Positions 15,221 through 24,891 of a DNA stretch of 64,000 bases are shown piece by piece. Every line of letters starts with the position of its first letter. Within the stretch, counting starts at the first letter, position 1. A program made the translations under genes and the position numbers. Source of the DNA: Pseudidiomarina sp. CB1. GTDB taxonomy: Bacteria > Pseudomonadota > Gammaproteobacteria > Enterobacterales > Alteromonadaceae. Below the pieces are notes generated by a model that made no database searches, was not told the DNA's origin, and was given only the letters and a program-made list of their open reading frames with translations. The DNA is taken from the NCBI RefSeq assembly GCF_024752025.1, contig NZ_JANTPU010000001.1:248001-312000 (forward strand). The letters are read 5' to 3'.

Positions 15221-18200
15221 TTTTGTCACTTTTTTCGGCTAACTCATTAACCACAGACTCTACCAGTTTCATGCGCTCTTGAGTATCGCTGATTTTGGCA
15301 AGAATGCGTAAACGGGTTGGCCCTTCCAGTTTATAATCCTGCGGATAAGTTTGAATAAGTTCAATCAAATAGCCGGGATTAACCTTGGTGTCTTCGGCAA
15401 ATTCGAGACTGATCCCTTGCGGTCCGCCATCAATTTTGCGGATGCCCAGTTGACCAGCGCGATTCCGCAACTCAGTGATGCGCACAAGGTTCTTTGCGGC
15501 ATCAGGCAGCAGCCCGAAGCGGTCGATCATTTCTACTTGCAGCGTGCGCAGTTCTTCTCCGGTTGTGGCACTGGCAATACGCTTGTACATGCTTAGGCGC
15601 AGGGTGACGTCACCAATGTAACTTTCTGGTAGGAGTGCCGGCACGCGCAAGTCGACTTCGCTTTGGGTTTTTAACAGGGTATCGAGAGCGGGTTCCTTGC
15701 CTTGTTGCAGTGCCGTAACCGCTTGTTCCAGCATGTCCATGTACAGCGTGAAACCAATGGTTTCAATTTGCCCGCTTTGCTCGTCACCGAGGAGTTCACC
15801 GGCGCCACGAATTTCGAGATCATGGGTGGCTAACATAAAGCCGGCACCAAGGTCTTCGAGTTGAGCTATCGCCTCAAGACGTTTTAACGCATCTTTGGTC
15901 ATGCGTTTCGGGTGCGGTGTCAGCAAATAGGCGTAGGCTTGATGGTGCGAGCGTCCAACGCGGCCACGTAACTGGTGCATTTGCGCCAAGCCAAGATGGT
16001 CGGCCCGATCCATAATGATGGTGTTGGCGGTCGGTACATCAATGCCAGTCTCGACGATAGTGGTACAGACCAAAACATTAAAGCGCTGATGGTAAAAGTC
16101 CGACATGATGCGCTCAAGTTCACGTTCACGCATTTGCCCGTGAGCGATAGTGATGCGTGCTTCAGGTACCAATTCAGTTAAATCGCGCGCGGTTTTTTCA
16201 ATGGTTTCGACGTTGTTGTGTAAAAAGTAGACTTGTCCGCCACGCAAAATTTCACGCAGAATTGCTTCCCGAATCGTTGGTGCGTCGTATTCACGCACAA
16301 AGGTCTTTACCGCTAAACGCTTCGCTGGCGGGGTCGCAATAATGGACAAGTCACGCACGCCATTCATCGCCATGTTTAGCGTGCGCGGAATCGGCGTAGC
16401 GGTGAGGGTTAAGATATCAACATCGGCACGTAGGCGCTTAATCGCCTCTTTTTGGCGAACCCCAAATCGATGTTCTTCATCGACAATCAACAGGCCGAGA
16501 TCGTGGAACTTAATGCTGCCTTGCAACAGTTTATGGGTGCCAATAACGATATCAACCTTACCTGCTGCGATGTCTTCAAGAATGGTTTGTGTTTGTTTCG
16601 CTGTTTTGAATCGTGACAGCACTTCAATACGTACAGGCCAATCCGCAAAGCGGTCTTTGAAGTTTTCATAATGTTGTTGTGCGAGCAGGGTAGTTGGCAC
16701 TAATACAGCCACTTGTTTATTGTCATTTACCGCAACAAAAGCAGCGCGCATGGCGACTTCCGTTTTACCGAAACCGACATCGCCACAGACCAAGCGGTCC
16801 ATCGCCCGTGTGGACTGCATATCATCAAGAACTGCGGCAATAGCCTGCTGCTGATCATCGGTTTCTTCGAACGGAAAGCTGTTGGCGAAACGCTGGTACT
16901 CGCTTTGCTCCAACTGGTACTGATAGCCCGGCTTAGCTTCGCGTTGTGCGTAAACATCGAGCAGTTCTGCCGCAACGTCACGAATTTTTTCGGCGGCTTT
17001 ACGTTTCGCGCGCTCCCACGTGTCATTGCCCAGTTTATGCAGCGGAGCATGGGCTTCTTCGCCACCACTATAACGTTGCAACACATGCAGCGAAGCTACT
17101 GGGACGTACAATTTGCTGTCGTTGGCATAAGAGATGGTGACAAATTCGGTGGTCATGCCGCCGGCTTCAATCGTTTCTAAGCCTTGGTAACGGCCGACGC
17201 CATGATCAATATGCACCAACGGTTGCCCGACACGTAACTCGGCTAAGTTGCGAACCATTTGTTCGCTGGTGACGGTTGCCTTTTGGTCACGACGTCGGCG
17301 TTGTGCAATACGGTTACCAAGGAGCTCAGTTTCGGTAATCACCGCCAGTTTTGCGTCATCCAGAACAAAGGAATTCACCAGCGGGGCAACGGTAATCGCT
17401 GTGCGGCCAACATGACTTTGCATGTCACGTAGATGTCGTAACTCAGCAAGTTCAAGTTGCAACGGTGCCAGTAGATCACGCAAGGACTCGCGCCGGCCAG
17501 CAGATTCAGCGGCAAACACGACGCGATAGTCGGCTTTGAATAGCTCGTTGAGTTTCTTACGTAAAGCTTTTAATGGGTCTTTAAGTTGGTGGTTTAGCGC
17601 GACCTCGCCAATGTTTTGCGTGACAAATTTTTGTAAGCCCGGTTGTGGTTTATCATCGGGGACGAAGGCACGAATGCGTGGCAACTGTTTGAATTGGCCG
17701 TGCAGCTGGTCCACTGCCATAAATACTTGCTGTGGCGGTAAGAGCGGGCGTAAGCGGTCGTAACGCCGCTGTTCATAACGTTGTTCAATGTCATGCCAAA
17801 GTTGATCAAGGCTGCCTTGCAGATCACCGAAAGTAACGAGGAGTACGTCTTCGGGCAAATAGTCAAAAAGGGTGGCGGTTGTTTCAAAAAAGAGCGGTAA
17901 ATAATACTCTACGCCGCCGGGTAACTGCCCTTGAGAGACTTGATAGTAAACAGAGTCACGCTCGTTCGAGGCGTCAAACAGTTCTCGATAGCGAGCGCGA
18001 AATCCTTCGATTGCGGTTGGCGTGGTCGGAAACTCGTGCGCAGGGAGCAAGTCAATCGCATCGACTTCATCGGCTGACAGCTGAGTATCAGGGTCAAAGG
18101 TGCGGATGGAATCGACTTCGTCGTCGAAGAAATCAATCCGAAATGGGGTAGTGCTGCCCATCGGGAATAAGTCGAGTAACGATCCGCGCGCACAAAACTC

Positions 18201-18692
18201 ACCGTGCTCCATAACTTGATTCACATGGCGGTAGCCAGCGCGTTCAAGTCGTTGGCGCAGCCGATAGCCGTCGAGTTGCTGACCTTTACTGAGCTGAAGA
18301 GCTTGACCGCTGACATAATCGACCGGCGCAATACGCTGGATTAATGTATTTAACGAGACAATAAGTGCGCCGGTTTGCATGGTAGGCAACTGTGCCAACA
18401 CGCTTAAACGCTCCGAGATAATATCTTGATGCGGCGAAAAGCTATCGTAGGGTAGCGTTTCCCAATCCGGAAAAACCATCACCTGCTCGCCTTTATTGCT
18501 GAGGTATTCAATCTCATGCTCTAGGCGATGAGCCTGCGGCGCATCAGGTGTTACAATCAACACAGGCTTGTCGTGTTGATCGATGAGCTCGGCAAGGGCA
18601 TAGGCCACGCTACTGCCCGCAAGTCCTTGCCAAGTAATGTCTGTTTGTGCCGATGGTGGTTTAGGTGGCGTTAGGATCGATGCCTTGCTCAT
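15213..18692 (-). CDS. mfd: Transcription-repair coupling factor Mfd
   Basis: 1159 residues, the normal length. The N-terminal UvrB-like part includes PDWETLPYDSFSPHQDIISE. The middle RNA-polymerase-interacting domain is around 480-550 (VHIDHGVGRYQGLE, YANDSKLYVPVASL). The translocase motifs are Walker A GDVGFGKTEVAMRA, DEEHRFGVRQKE, and TLTATPIPRTLNMA, then VCTTIVETGID and QLRGRVGRS. It removes stalled RNA polymerase at lesions and recruits UvrA. It is divergent from lolC (117 bp apart) and overlaps csiV at its 3' end. Confidence 0.97.
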   Translation of the reverse strand: MSKASILTPPKPPSAQTDITWQGLAGSSVAYALAELIDQHDKPVLIVTPDAPQAHRLEHEIEYLSNKGEQVMVFPDWETLPYDSFSPHQDIISERLSVLAQLPTMQTGALIVSLNTLIQRIAPVDYVSGQALQLSKGQQLDGYRLRQRLERAGYRHVNQVMEHGEFCARGSLLDLFPMGSTTPFRIDFFDDEVDSIRTFDPDTQLSADEVDAIDLLPAHEFPTTPTAIEGFRARYRELFDASNERDSVYYQVSQGQLPGGVEYYLPLFFETTATLFDYLPEDVLLVTFGDLQGSLDQLWHDIEQRYEQRRYDRLRPLLPPQQVFMAVDQLHGQFKQLPRIRAFVPDDKPQPGLQKFVTQNIGEVALNHQLKDPLKALRKKLNELFKADYRVVFAAESAGRRESLRDLLAPLQLELAELRHLRDMQSHVGRTAITVAPLVNSFVLDDAKLAVITETELLGNRIAQRRRRDQKATVTSEQMVRNLAELRVGQPLVHIDHGVGRYQGLETIEAGGMTTEFVTISYANDSKLYVPVASLHVLQRYSGGEEAHAPLHKLGNDTWERAKRKAAEKIRDVAAELLDVYAQREAKPGYQYQLEQSEYQRFANSFPFEETDDQQQAIAAVLDDMQSTRAMDRLVCGDVGFGKTEVAMRAAFVAVNDNKQVAVLVPTTLLAQQHYENFKDRFADWPVRIEVLSRFKTAKQTQTILEDIAAGKVDIVIGTHKLLQGSIKFHDLGLLIVDEEHRFGVRQKEAIKRLRADVDILTLTATPIPRTLNMAMNGVRDLSIIATPPAKRLAVKTFVREYDAPTIREAILREILRGGQVYFLHNNVETIEKTARDLTELVPEARITIAHGQMRERELERIMSDFYHQRFNVLVCTTIVETGIDVPTANTIIMDRADHLGLAQMHQLRGRVGRSHHQAYAYLLTPHPKRMTKDALKRLEAIAQLEDLGAGFMLATHDLEIRGAGELLGDEQSGQIETIGFTLYMDMLEQAVTALQQGKEPALDTLLKTQSEVDLRVPALLPESYIGDVTLRLSMYKRIASATTGEELRTLQVEMIDRFGLLPDAAKNLVRITELRNRAGQLGIRKIDGGPQGISLEFAEDTKVNPGYLIELIQTYPQDYKLEGPTRLRILAKISDTQERMKLVESVVNELAEKSDKNA

Positions 18693-18809
18693 AGGTCCTG
18701 CTTTGGTTACATCTCAAGTGGCTGAAAGTATACCTGAAACTCTGACTTGGATCAGTGCGCAGATTTCTTTATGCTTGCAGCGCGACCTCCATTATCAATT
18801 AGAGAACAC

Positions 18810-20042
18810 ATGTACCAGCCGTTAACGCTATTTTTAGGCCTGCGCTATAGCCGTGCTCAACATGGGCAGGGCTTTACACGCTTTATTCAACGCGTCTCTT
18901 TAATTGGGATTGTGGTGGGTGTCGCCGCCTTGATCATTGTCGGTTCGGTCATGAATGGTTTTGAGGGCGAGCTTAAACAGCGCATACTGACGGTGGTACC
19001 GCAATTAGAAATTCAGGCCGATGACGGCCTCGATGATTGGCGCGAGCTTGCTGATTCGCTCCCTCCAGCCAATGGTCAGCGAGCCTTGGTGCCCGAAGTG
19101 ACGACGGCCGGAGTATTGCAAGGTCAGCAACAATTACAAGCGGTACAAGTGCAGGGCATTTTTCCTGCAGCTAAGGGCGCCGAAGTACAACTAGAACCAT
19201 TGCAAGCCCATCTAAGTGCCGGTGAACTTGCACTCAACGAAGGTGAGTTTAATGTGGTATTGGGGTATGCCCTAGCGCAACAACTCAATGCGTGGCCGGG
19301 CCAACAACTTCGTTTAATCGCTGCCGGAGGCGGTATTTATACGCCGCTAGGTTTGTTGCCGGCGCAACGCTTAGTGACGGTTGCTGCGATTGTACGTATG
19401 CAGTCCGAAGCCGATAAGCACCTTTTAGTCATGCATGGTGCCGATCTCGCACGCATTTTGCGGATGGCGCCTGAGCAAGTTTCTGGGTTACGCTATTACT
19501 TTGCCGATCCCTTTCAGGCACTTGACGCAGTCGCGCAACTTGAACCGGCATTAGCTGATGGATTTACGTTAAAAAGTTGGCGCGAGAGTTACGGACATTT
19601 GTTCGACGCAGTCAGCATGGAAAAGCGCATGGTTAATCTGATGCTTGGTCTCATCATTGCTGTTGCGGCATTTAATATCATTTCGTCGCTGATGATGGTG
19701 GTACAGGATAAGCGTGCCGATATCGCAGTATTACAGACGATGGGACTTGCCCCTTATCGTGTGCGGCGGATGGTGGTGTTGCAAGGCCTCGTGACTGGTG
19801 TTGTGGGAAGCTTTATTGGCTTACTACTAGGGCTGGTGTTGGCATTAAATATGAACCCGTTACTGCAGACCTTAGGTGTCGATTTAAGTTTTGCTGGGCC
19901 AACGGGTTTACCCGTGATTGTGGACGCGATGCAAGTTACCTCAACTGTACTGGCAGCGCTCACCTTAACTTTTTTGGCAACCTTGTTTCCAGCTTGGCAA
20001 GCAAGCCGTTTATTGCCCGCACAAGCATTGCGATATGAGTGA
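18810..20042 (+). CDS. lolC: Lipoprotein release permease, LolC position
   Basis: 410 residues from the ATG at 18810 (MYQPLTLFLGLRYSRA), which matches the usual LolC/LolE start; an upstream TTG would add 21 unlikely residues. TM1 is at about 22-45, followed by a large periplasmic domain to about 260, then three C-terminal helices of the FtsX type. With LolD and the second permease it forms the inner-membrane ABC complex that extracts outer-membrane lipoproteins and hands them to LolA. The LolC/LolE assignment is by gene order; the two are similar. The distance to lolD is 6 bases. Confidence 0.9.
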   Translation: MYQPLTLFLGLRYSRAQHGQGFTRFIQRVSLIGIVVGVAALIIVGSVMNGFEGELKQRILTVVPQLEIQADDGLDDWRELADSLPPANGQRALVPEVTTAGVLQGQQQLQAVQVQGIFPAAKGAEVQLEPLQAHLSAGELALNEGEFNVVLGYALAQQLNAWPGQQLRLIAAGGGIYTPLGLLPAQRLVTVAAIVRMQSEADKHLLVMHGADLARILRMAPEQVSGLRYYFADPFQALDAVAQLEPALADGFTLKSWRESYGHLFDAVSMEKRMVNLMLGLIIAVAAFNIISSLMMVVQDKRADIAVLQTMGLAPYRVRRMVVLQGLVTGVVGSFIGLLLGLVLALNMNPLLQTLGVDLSFAGPTGLPVIVDAMQVTSTVLAALTLTFLATLFPAWQASRLLPAQALRYE

Positions 20043-20048
20043 GGAATA

Positions 20049-20741
20049 ATGACACAGGAACTACTCCGCTGTGAGCATGTAAGCAAGAGTTACTGGGACG
20101 GCAATCATGACCTGCAGGTACTACAAGACGTCAATCTAGCGCTGCATGACGGCGAACTGTTGGCGATTGTTGGCAGCTCAGGTTCAGGCAAAAGTACCTT
20201 ACTGCACTGTATGGGGGGGCTTGATCAGCCGACGAGTGGCCAGATTTTCTTTCGCGGTCAAAACATCGCCAAATGGTCGCCACGGGCGTTGGCGGATTGG
20301 CGCAATCAACAGCTTGGGTTTATTTATCAATTTCATCATTTGTTGCCGGAATTTACGGCTCTTGAGAATGTTGCCATGCCCATGTTGATACAAGGCACGT
20401 CGGCGCAACAAGCGCGTGAGCGGGCGGCGGATTTGTTAGCTCGGGTCGGGCTGGCCGAGCGCGGCTCTCACCGACCTGCGGAACTATCCGGTGGTGAACG
20501 ACAGCGGGTTGCGATCGCTCGAGCTTTAGCGAATAAGCCAGCACTGATTCTGGCTGATGAGCCAACCGGTAACCTCGACGATGAAAGCGCACAACAGGTG
20601 ATGCAATTAATGCTGGATCTTAATGCTGAAATGCAAACCTGCTTTGTCATCGTCACGCACGACCAAGCATTGGCGGCGAGCCTGCCGCGACAAGTTAGCC
20701 TTCAGCAAGGTCAGTTACAACCGAATAAGGTAACCAAGTGA
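20049..20741 (+). CDS. lolD: Lipoprotein release ATPase LolD
   Basis: 230 residues. Walker A is GSSGSGKSTLLHC. The Lol-type region is GFIYQFHHLLPEFTALEN, with the FHHLLPEF sequence diagnostic of LolD. The ABC signature is LSGGERQRVAIARAL, and Walker B is LILADEPTGNLD. It drives the LolC/LolE permeases with ATP. The gene lies between the two permease genes, overlapping the second by one base (TGATG). Confidence 0.96.
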   Translation: MTQELLRCEHVSKSYWDGNHDLQVLQDVNLALHDGELLAIVGSSGSGKSTLLHCMGGLDQPTSGQIFFRGQNIAKWSPRALADWRNQQLGFIYQFHHLLPEFTALENVAMPMLIQGTSAQQARERAADLLARVGLAERGSHRPAELSGGERQRVAIARALANKPALILADEPTGNLDDESAQQVMQLMLDLNAEMQTCFVIVTHDQALAASLPRQVSLQQGQLQPNKVTK

Positions 20742-21967
20742 TGCTAGCGCAATGGCGACTGGCTTGGTTGTTGGCGCGTCGTTTTCGACGTGGGCGAGAG
20801 CGTAGTCGGTTTCTTTCGTTTATCTCCGCCTCGTCAACTTTTGGTATTGCTTTGGGTTGTATGGTGTTCATTGTCGGCTTGAGTGTGATGAACGGCTTCG
20901 GCCAAGTGCTTGAGGAGCGTTTTTTGAAACTCGTGCCACATGTGGAGTTTCGTGCCGTTGAAGGCGCGCTCCAGTACCCAGAAATGATCCTCGATCTGGC
21001 GCATCAGCACCCCGAAGTTAAAGCGGCACGTGCCAGCATTAAAACGCAAGCATTGGTACAACAAGGTCGAGAGTTTATTGGCGTGCAAGTGAACGGCATT
21101 GATCCACGCCAGTCACAAGCAATTGCCGACTATATGTCAACTACGGCATGGCAACAGTTGGCAAGTGACAATACCGTGGTGCTCGGTAGAGGCTTAGCCA
21201 CGCAGCTTGGCGTGGACAAGGGCGATTCGGTGCGTTTGGTGGTCGCTGCTGAACGTGGCTTTCAAGCGCCTAAACGGGTGAGCCTAAAGGTGGTCGGGAT
21301 ATTCCGTTTTGGCGGCCAAGTCGACCACCAAATGGCGTACGTTAATCTCGCAACAGCGCGTAATTTAATTGGCTTAGATGACGGCTATACGGGCATCGAG
21401 CTCGAGGTTACCGATCTCTTTGCTGCTGAACGCATTGCCAACGAGATTGGTTATCAACTGCGTGACTATGTTTATTTGGATCATTGGATGCGAGCGCAAG
21501 GTCACTTGTACCGTGACATTCAAATGGTGAGGATGGTGATGTTCTTAGTGCTGGTATTGGTCTTGGCCGTAGCTTGCTTCAATATCGTCTCAACCTTAGT
21601 CATGACAGTGCAAGAAAAGCGTCGTCATATTGGCATCCTGCGCACTATGGGGCTGCGCCGAGGCGGTTTGGTGAAGGTTTTTATGTTGCAAGGACTACAA
21701 AACGGCGCAGTTGGTGTTGTCTTGGGTGCGCTCGCTGGTGTTGCACTTAGTTTGGGGCTACCAAGCTTTTTGCAATTACTGGAAGCAATGAGTGGCAGCT
21801 CGATCCTCGCTAGCGATGTCTATTTTGTGGATAGTATTCCGGTGCTGATTCAGCTGTCGGACGTGGTGTTGGTGGCAGCAGTAGCGTTTTTGATGAGTCT
21901 CGTCGCAACGCTTTATCCCGCTTGGCAAGCTTCACGGGTTGAGGTGGTTGCCGCTATTTCCGCTTAA
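20741..21967 (+). CDS. lolE: Lipoprotein release permease, LolE position
   Basis: 408 residues from the ATG at 20741, whose A is the last base of the lolD stop; a GTG three bases earlier would add one residue. N-terminal arginine-rich RRFRRGRERSRFLSFIS is followed by TM1 (about 30-55), a periplasmic domain, and three C-terminal helices (MVRMVMFLVLVLVLAVACFN and later). It partners LolC and LolD in lipoprotein extraction. The 3' end overlaps the facing DUF2062 gene by 14 bp. Confidence 0.9.
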   Translation: MLAQWRLAWLLARRFRRGRERSRFLSFISASSTFGIALGCMVFIVGLSVMNGFGQVLEERFLKLVPHVEFRAVEGALQYPEMILDLAHQHPEVKAARASIKTQALVQQGREFIGVQVNGIDPRQSQAIADYMSTTAWQQLASDNTVVLGRGLATQLGVDKGDSVRLVVAAERGFQAPKRVSLKVVGIFRFGGQVDHQMAYVNLATARNLIGLDDGYTGIELEVTDLFAAERIANEIGYQLRDYVYLDHWMRAQGHLYRDIQMVRMVMFLVLVLVLAVACFNIVSTLVMTVQEKRRHIGILRTMGLRRGGLVKVFMLQGLQNGAVGVVLGALAGVALSLGLPSFLQLLEAMSGSSILASDVYFVDSIPVLIQLSDVVLVAAVAFLMSLVATLYPAWQASRVEVVAAISA

Positions 21968-22475
21968 AGCGGTGGGCGCGAGCACGCCAAGCGCTGACTA
22001 CCGATTGCCGCCAGAGTAAGCGAATCACAAAATAGCCGACAATACTCGCGAGGGTACCCAACACGAGACAACCAAGTAAGAAGGCTGGGCCGAGCGTACT
22101 AATGCTGTCACCAAGCCATTGCCACGACAACTCAAAGTGGAACGGTTGTGATGGCGCGCCAATAATCCATGTACCCACCAGATAACAGAAATAGAATAAC
22201 GGCGGCATCGTGATGGGGTTAGATACCCAAACTAAAGCTACGGACAACGGTAGGTTAACGCGAAACGGGATGGCTAATGCCGCAGCCAGCACCATTTGAA
22301 AGGGCACTGGAATAAACGCACAGAATAAACCAATAGCAAAAGCACCTGAGGCAGAACGGCGGTTCAAATGCCAAAGGTTTGCATCGTGCAGTAATCTGCC
22401 GAAGATTTTTAAGCTACGACTGCTTTTAATGGCGTCATGATTCGGCATGATGCGCTGAAAAAACTTTCTCGGCAT
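21954..22475 (-). CDS. DUF2062 inner-membrane protein
   Basis: 173 residues. It starts MPRKFFQRIMPNHD and shows the DUF2062 core: LNRRSASGAFAIGLFCAF, IPFRVNLPLSVALVWVSNPI. About three to four transmembrane helices; the C-terminus is basic. The family is common in proteobacteria next to comEC and msbA, but its function is unknown. It is divergent from comEC (70 bp apart) and convergent with lolE. Confidence 0.85.
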   Translation of the reverse strand: MPRKFFQRIMPNHDAIKSSRSLKIFGRLLHDANLWHLNRRSASGAFAIGLFCAFIPVPFQMVLAAALAIPFRVNLPLSVALVWVSNPITMPPLFYFCYLVGTWIIGAPSQPFHFELSWQWLGDSISTLGPAFLLGCLVLGTLASIVGYFVIRLLWRQSVVSAWRARAHRFKRK

Positions 22476-22545
22476 AATTCGCTGGCTCGTTACTTTACTG
22501 TTTTACCTAACACGGTTTCACTCAAAAAAATAAGGTACAACATCC

Positions 22546-24840
22546 ATGGATCGGTGGTTGTGCGCATTTCTTGGCGGTTACGCCTTAAGCTTCTGCTTTC
22601 ACCAGACGGCGAGTCTGGCTCTGCTGACACTGATTGCAGTGCTGGCCAGCATTTGTTTCGTGCTCGGTTATTGTACACGCCTTCAGAGCATTTTTTTAGG
22701 GTGCGTATTGTGCGGTATTCTATGGGGCGCTGGCAATGCTTATTTCGTTACCCAACAGCATGTTGCTAACGATTGGTTTCACGGAGAGATCGCGTTAACA
22801 CTCGATATCGATACCATCACTGCTAGGCAAACTAACGCTTGGCGGATTACTGCCATCGTTAACGAAGCGCCCAATGAACTCTCGCTACCGCGACCAAAGC
22901 GCGTCCGTCTGCACTGGTATGACCCTCACGCCAACGGCGCACAACGTCTACCAAAAGCTGGGGAGCGATGGCGCATGGTCGTGCGGTTGAAGCCACCGCA
23001 GGGCACCCGCAATGAAGGCGGTATGCGCTACCACCGCCATTTATTGGGGCAGGGTATTCAAGCGCTCGGTACGATCCGCAGTGGTAGTCAACTCGTGCCA
23101 ACGAGCAGTACAAGGCAACGCATCGTGGCGCGGCTCCAGCGTGCGCTTACCAATGTGCCGCAGGCAGGGGTGCTACTCGCGCTATTGGTTGGCGAGCGCT
23201 TCGCATTAAGTGCCGATGAATGGCAAGTCGTGCAACGTACTGGGTTGGCACATCTATTAGCAATTTCCGGTATGCATCTATCACTGGTTACCGGTTTTGT
23301 TTTTGCCCTAGCGTGGCACGTTTTAATGCGTTGGCCGCGAACACGTAGGCAACGCGAGCAGATGAATTTATGGCAGCTCACACCGTGGTTCGCATTACCA
23401 GTGGCGTTGCTATACGCATGGCTCGCAGGCTTTGCCATAGCCACGTTAAGAGCTTTGTTAATGCTGTTGGTGATTTGGTGGCACAAGGCTTATGCCTGTC
23501 GTGTTAGTTCGTTTCGTGTCGTATTGCGGGCCGTTATCGTTGTTATTTTGCTGCAACCGCTAGCACCTTTAAGCATGGGATTTTGGTTATCGGTAGGTGC
23601 AGTCGCTAGTATCTTTTTTATGAATTGGCGCTGGCTTCATTACCGTGGGCGAGCGGCAAAATTAAAAGCATTGTGGCGGTTTGAGTGGCTAATGACCTTG
23701 CTATTTGTGCCGGTAATGGCTGCCGCTTTTGGTGGCGTGGCCAGTGCCGCTGCGCTCACCAATTTAGTCGTGGTGCCATTGGTTAGCTTGTGGGTATTGC
23801 CAGTCGGCCTGATCGGACTCGTTTGTGCTACCGCAAACCAACTGGCATGGGGACAGTGGTGGCTGCAACTGGCGATCTGGCCATTAAGCAAACTATGGCC
23901 CTTTTTAAATCAACTGGCAGAGCAGCCTTGGCAGTGGCTTGCCGCCGTGCAGTTGCCGCCATGGCCGTGGTTGGTGGTTGGCGTCACGGTGATTATCGTT
24001 CCGATGCTCTGGCGCTGGCGCCTGCTTGGCGTTGCTGTGCTGACGTTGACTTATTTAGTTGTCCAAGCATTACCACCGAATTCGGCATTTCAGCTTCATG
24101 TATTGGATGTTGAACAGGGTAGCGCATTGGTTGTTGAACGCCAGGGGTATGCCATGCTTATTGACACTGGGGCAAGTTGGGATGGTTTTGGTTCGATGGC
24201 GGAACGCGTCATTGTGCCGTTTTTACAAGAGCGCCGATTACGACCTGAACTTGGTTTTATTACCCACACTGACCGTGATCACGAAGGTGGTTACAAGATA
24301 CTGTCCGAACAGTACGCCGCGGTTCGCTGGTATGGTGGGCGGCACGGCGCACCCTGTTTAGCTGGGCAAGGTGGTATCTGGCGAGGGGTGACATGGCGTG
24401 TGTTGCATCCGCGCCACGCGGCGCAACGAGGTAATCATAGTAATAATGATTCGTGCGTCATCGTGTTACGGCTGGGGCAAGTAAAAGTACTGGTGACCGG
24501 CGATATTGAAAAGCATAGTGAACGAAAGCTGCTGGCCGAACTTGCGCCGGTGCAAGCTGATCTATTGGTGATACCTCACCATGGTAGTAAAAGCTCGTCA
24601 GAAAGTTATTTTGTGCGCCACGTAAAGCCCGGTGCAGCGCTGTTAAGTCGGGGCCGCAACTCAGCCTACGGGCATCCACACCGCGAAGTAATGGCCACCT
24701 ATCAAGCACTAAGAATTCCGGTTATTGATACCGCTCATGGCGGGCAGATAACGGTGCACAGTGATGGCGTGCACTGGTCACTCGAGCAACCACTCTCGGC
24801 TGCTTTAGGTTATTGGTTTGATGTGGAAACTAGCCAGTAA
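22546..24840 (+). CDS. comEC: DNA internalisation protein ComEC/Rec2
   Basis: 764 residues. An N-terminal membrane and OB-like part is followed by the competence membrane domain (VGERFALSADEWQVVQRTGLAH, then AISGMHLSLVTG) with about 10 helices. A C-terminal metallo-beta-lactamase-like domain has ITHTDRDHEGGYK and PHHGSKSS. It carries single-stranded DNA through the inner membrane during natural transformation. Full length with motifs intact, so the strain may be transformable, although no other competence gene is in view. The secreted nuclease at 11.9-13.6 kb could compete for the same DNA. AAGG lies 11 bases before the ATG. Confidence 0.92.
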   Translation: MDRWLCAFLGGYALSFCFHQTASLALLTLIAVLASICFVLGYCTRLQSIFLGCVLCGILWGAGNAYFVTQQHVANDWFHGEIALTLDIDTITARQTNAWRITAIVNEAPNELSLPRPKRVRLHWYDPHANGAQRLPKAGERWRMVVRLKPPQGTRNEGGMRYHRHLLGQGIQALGTIRSGSQLVPTSSTRQRIVARLQRALTNVPQAGVLLALLVGERFALSADEWQVVQRTGLAHLLAISGMHLSLVTGFVFALAWHVLMRWPRTRRQREQMNLWQLTPWFALPVALLYAWLAGFAIATLRALLMLLVIWWHKAYACRVSSFRVVLRAVIVVILLQPLAPLSMGFWLSVGAVASIFFMNWRWLHYRGRAAKLKALWRFEWLMTLLFVPVMAAAFGGVASAAALTNLVVVPLVSLWVLPVGLIGLVCATANQLAWGQWWLQLAIWPLSKLWPFLNQLAEQPWQWLAAVQLPPWPWLVVGVTVIIVPMLWRWRLLGVAVLTLTYLVVQALPPNSAFQLHVLDVEQGSALVVERQGYAMLIDTGASWDGFGSMAERVIVPFLQERRLRPELGFITHTDRDHEGGYKILSEQYAAVRWYGGRHGAPCLAGQGGIWRGVTWRVLHPRHAAQRGNHSNNDSCVIVLRLGQVKVLVTGDIEKHSERKLLAELAPVQADLLVIPHHGSKSSSESYFVRHVKPGAALLSRGRNSAYGHPHREVMATYQALRIPVIDTAHGGQITVHSDGVHWSLEQPLSAALGYWFDVETSQ

Positions 24841-24891
24841 CAGCAGAAAACGGTTAGAATGACCGAACGATTTATCACTAGAAGCAATTGC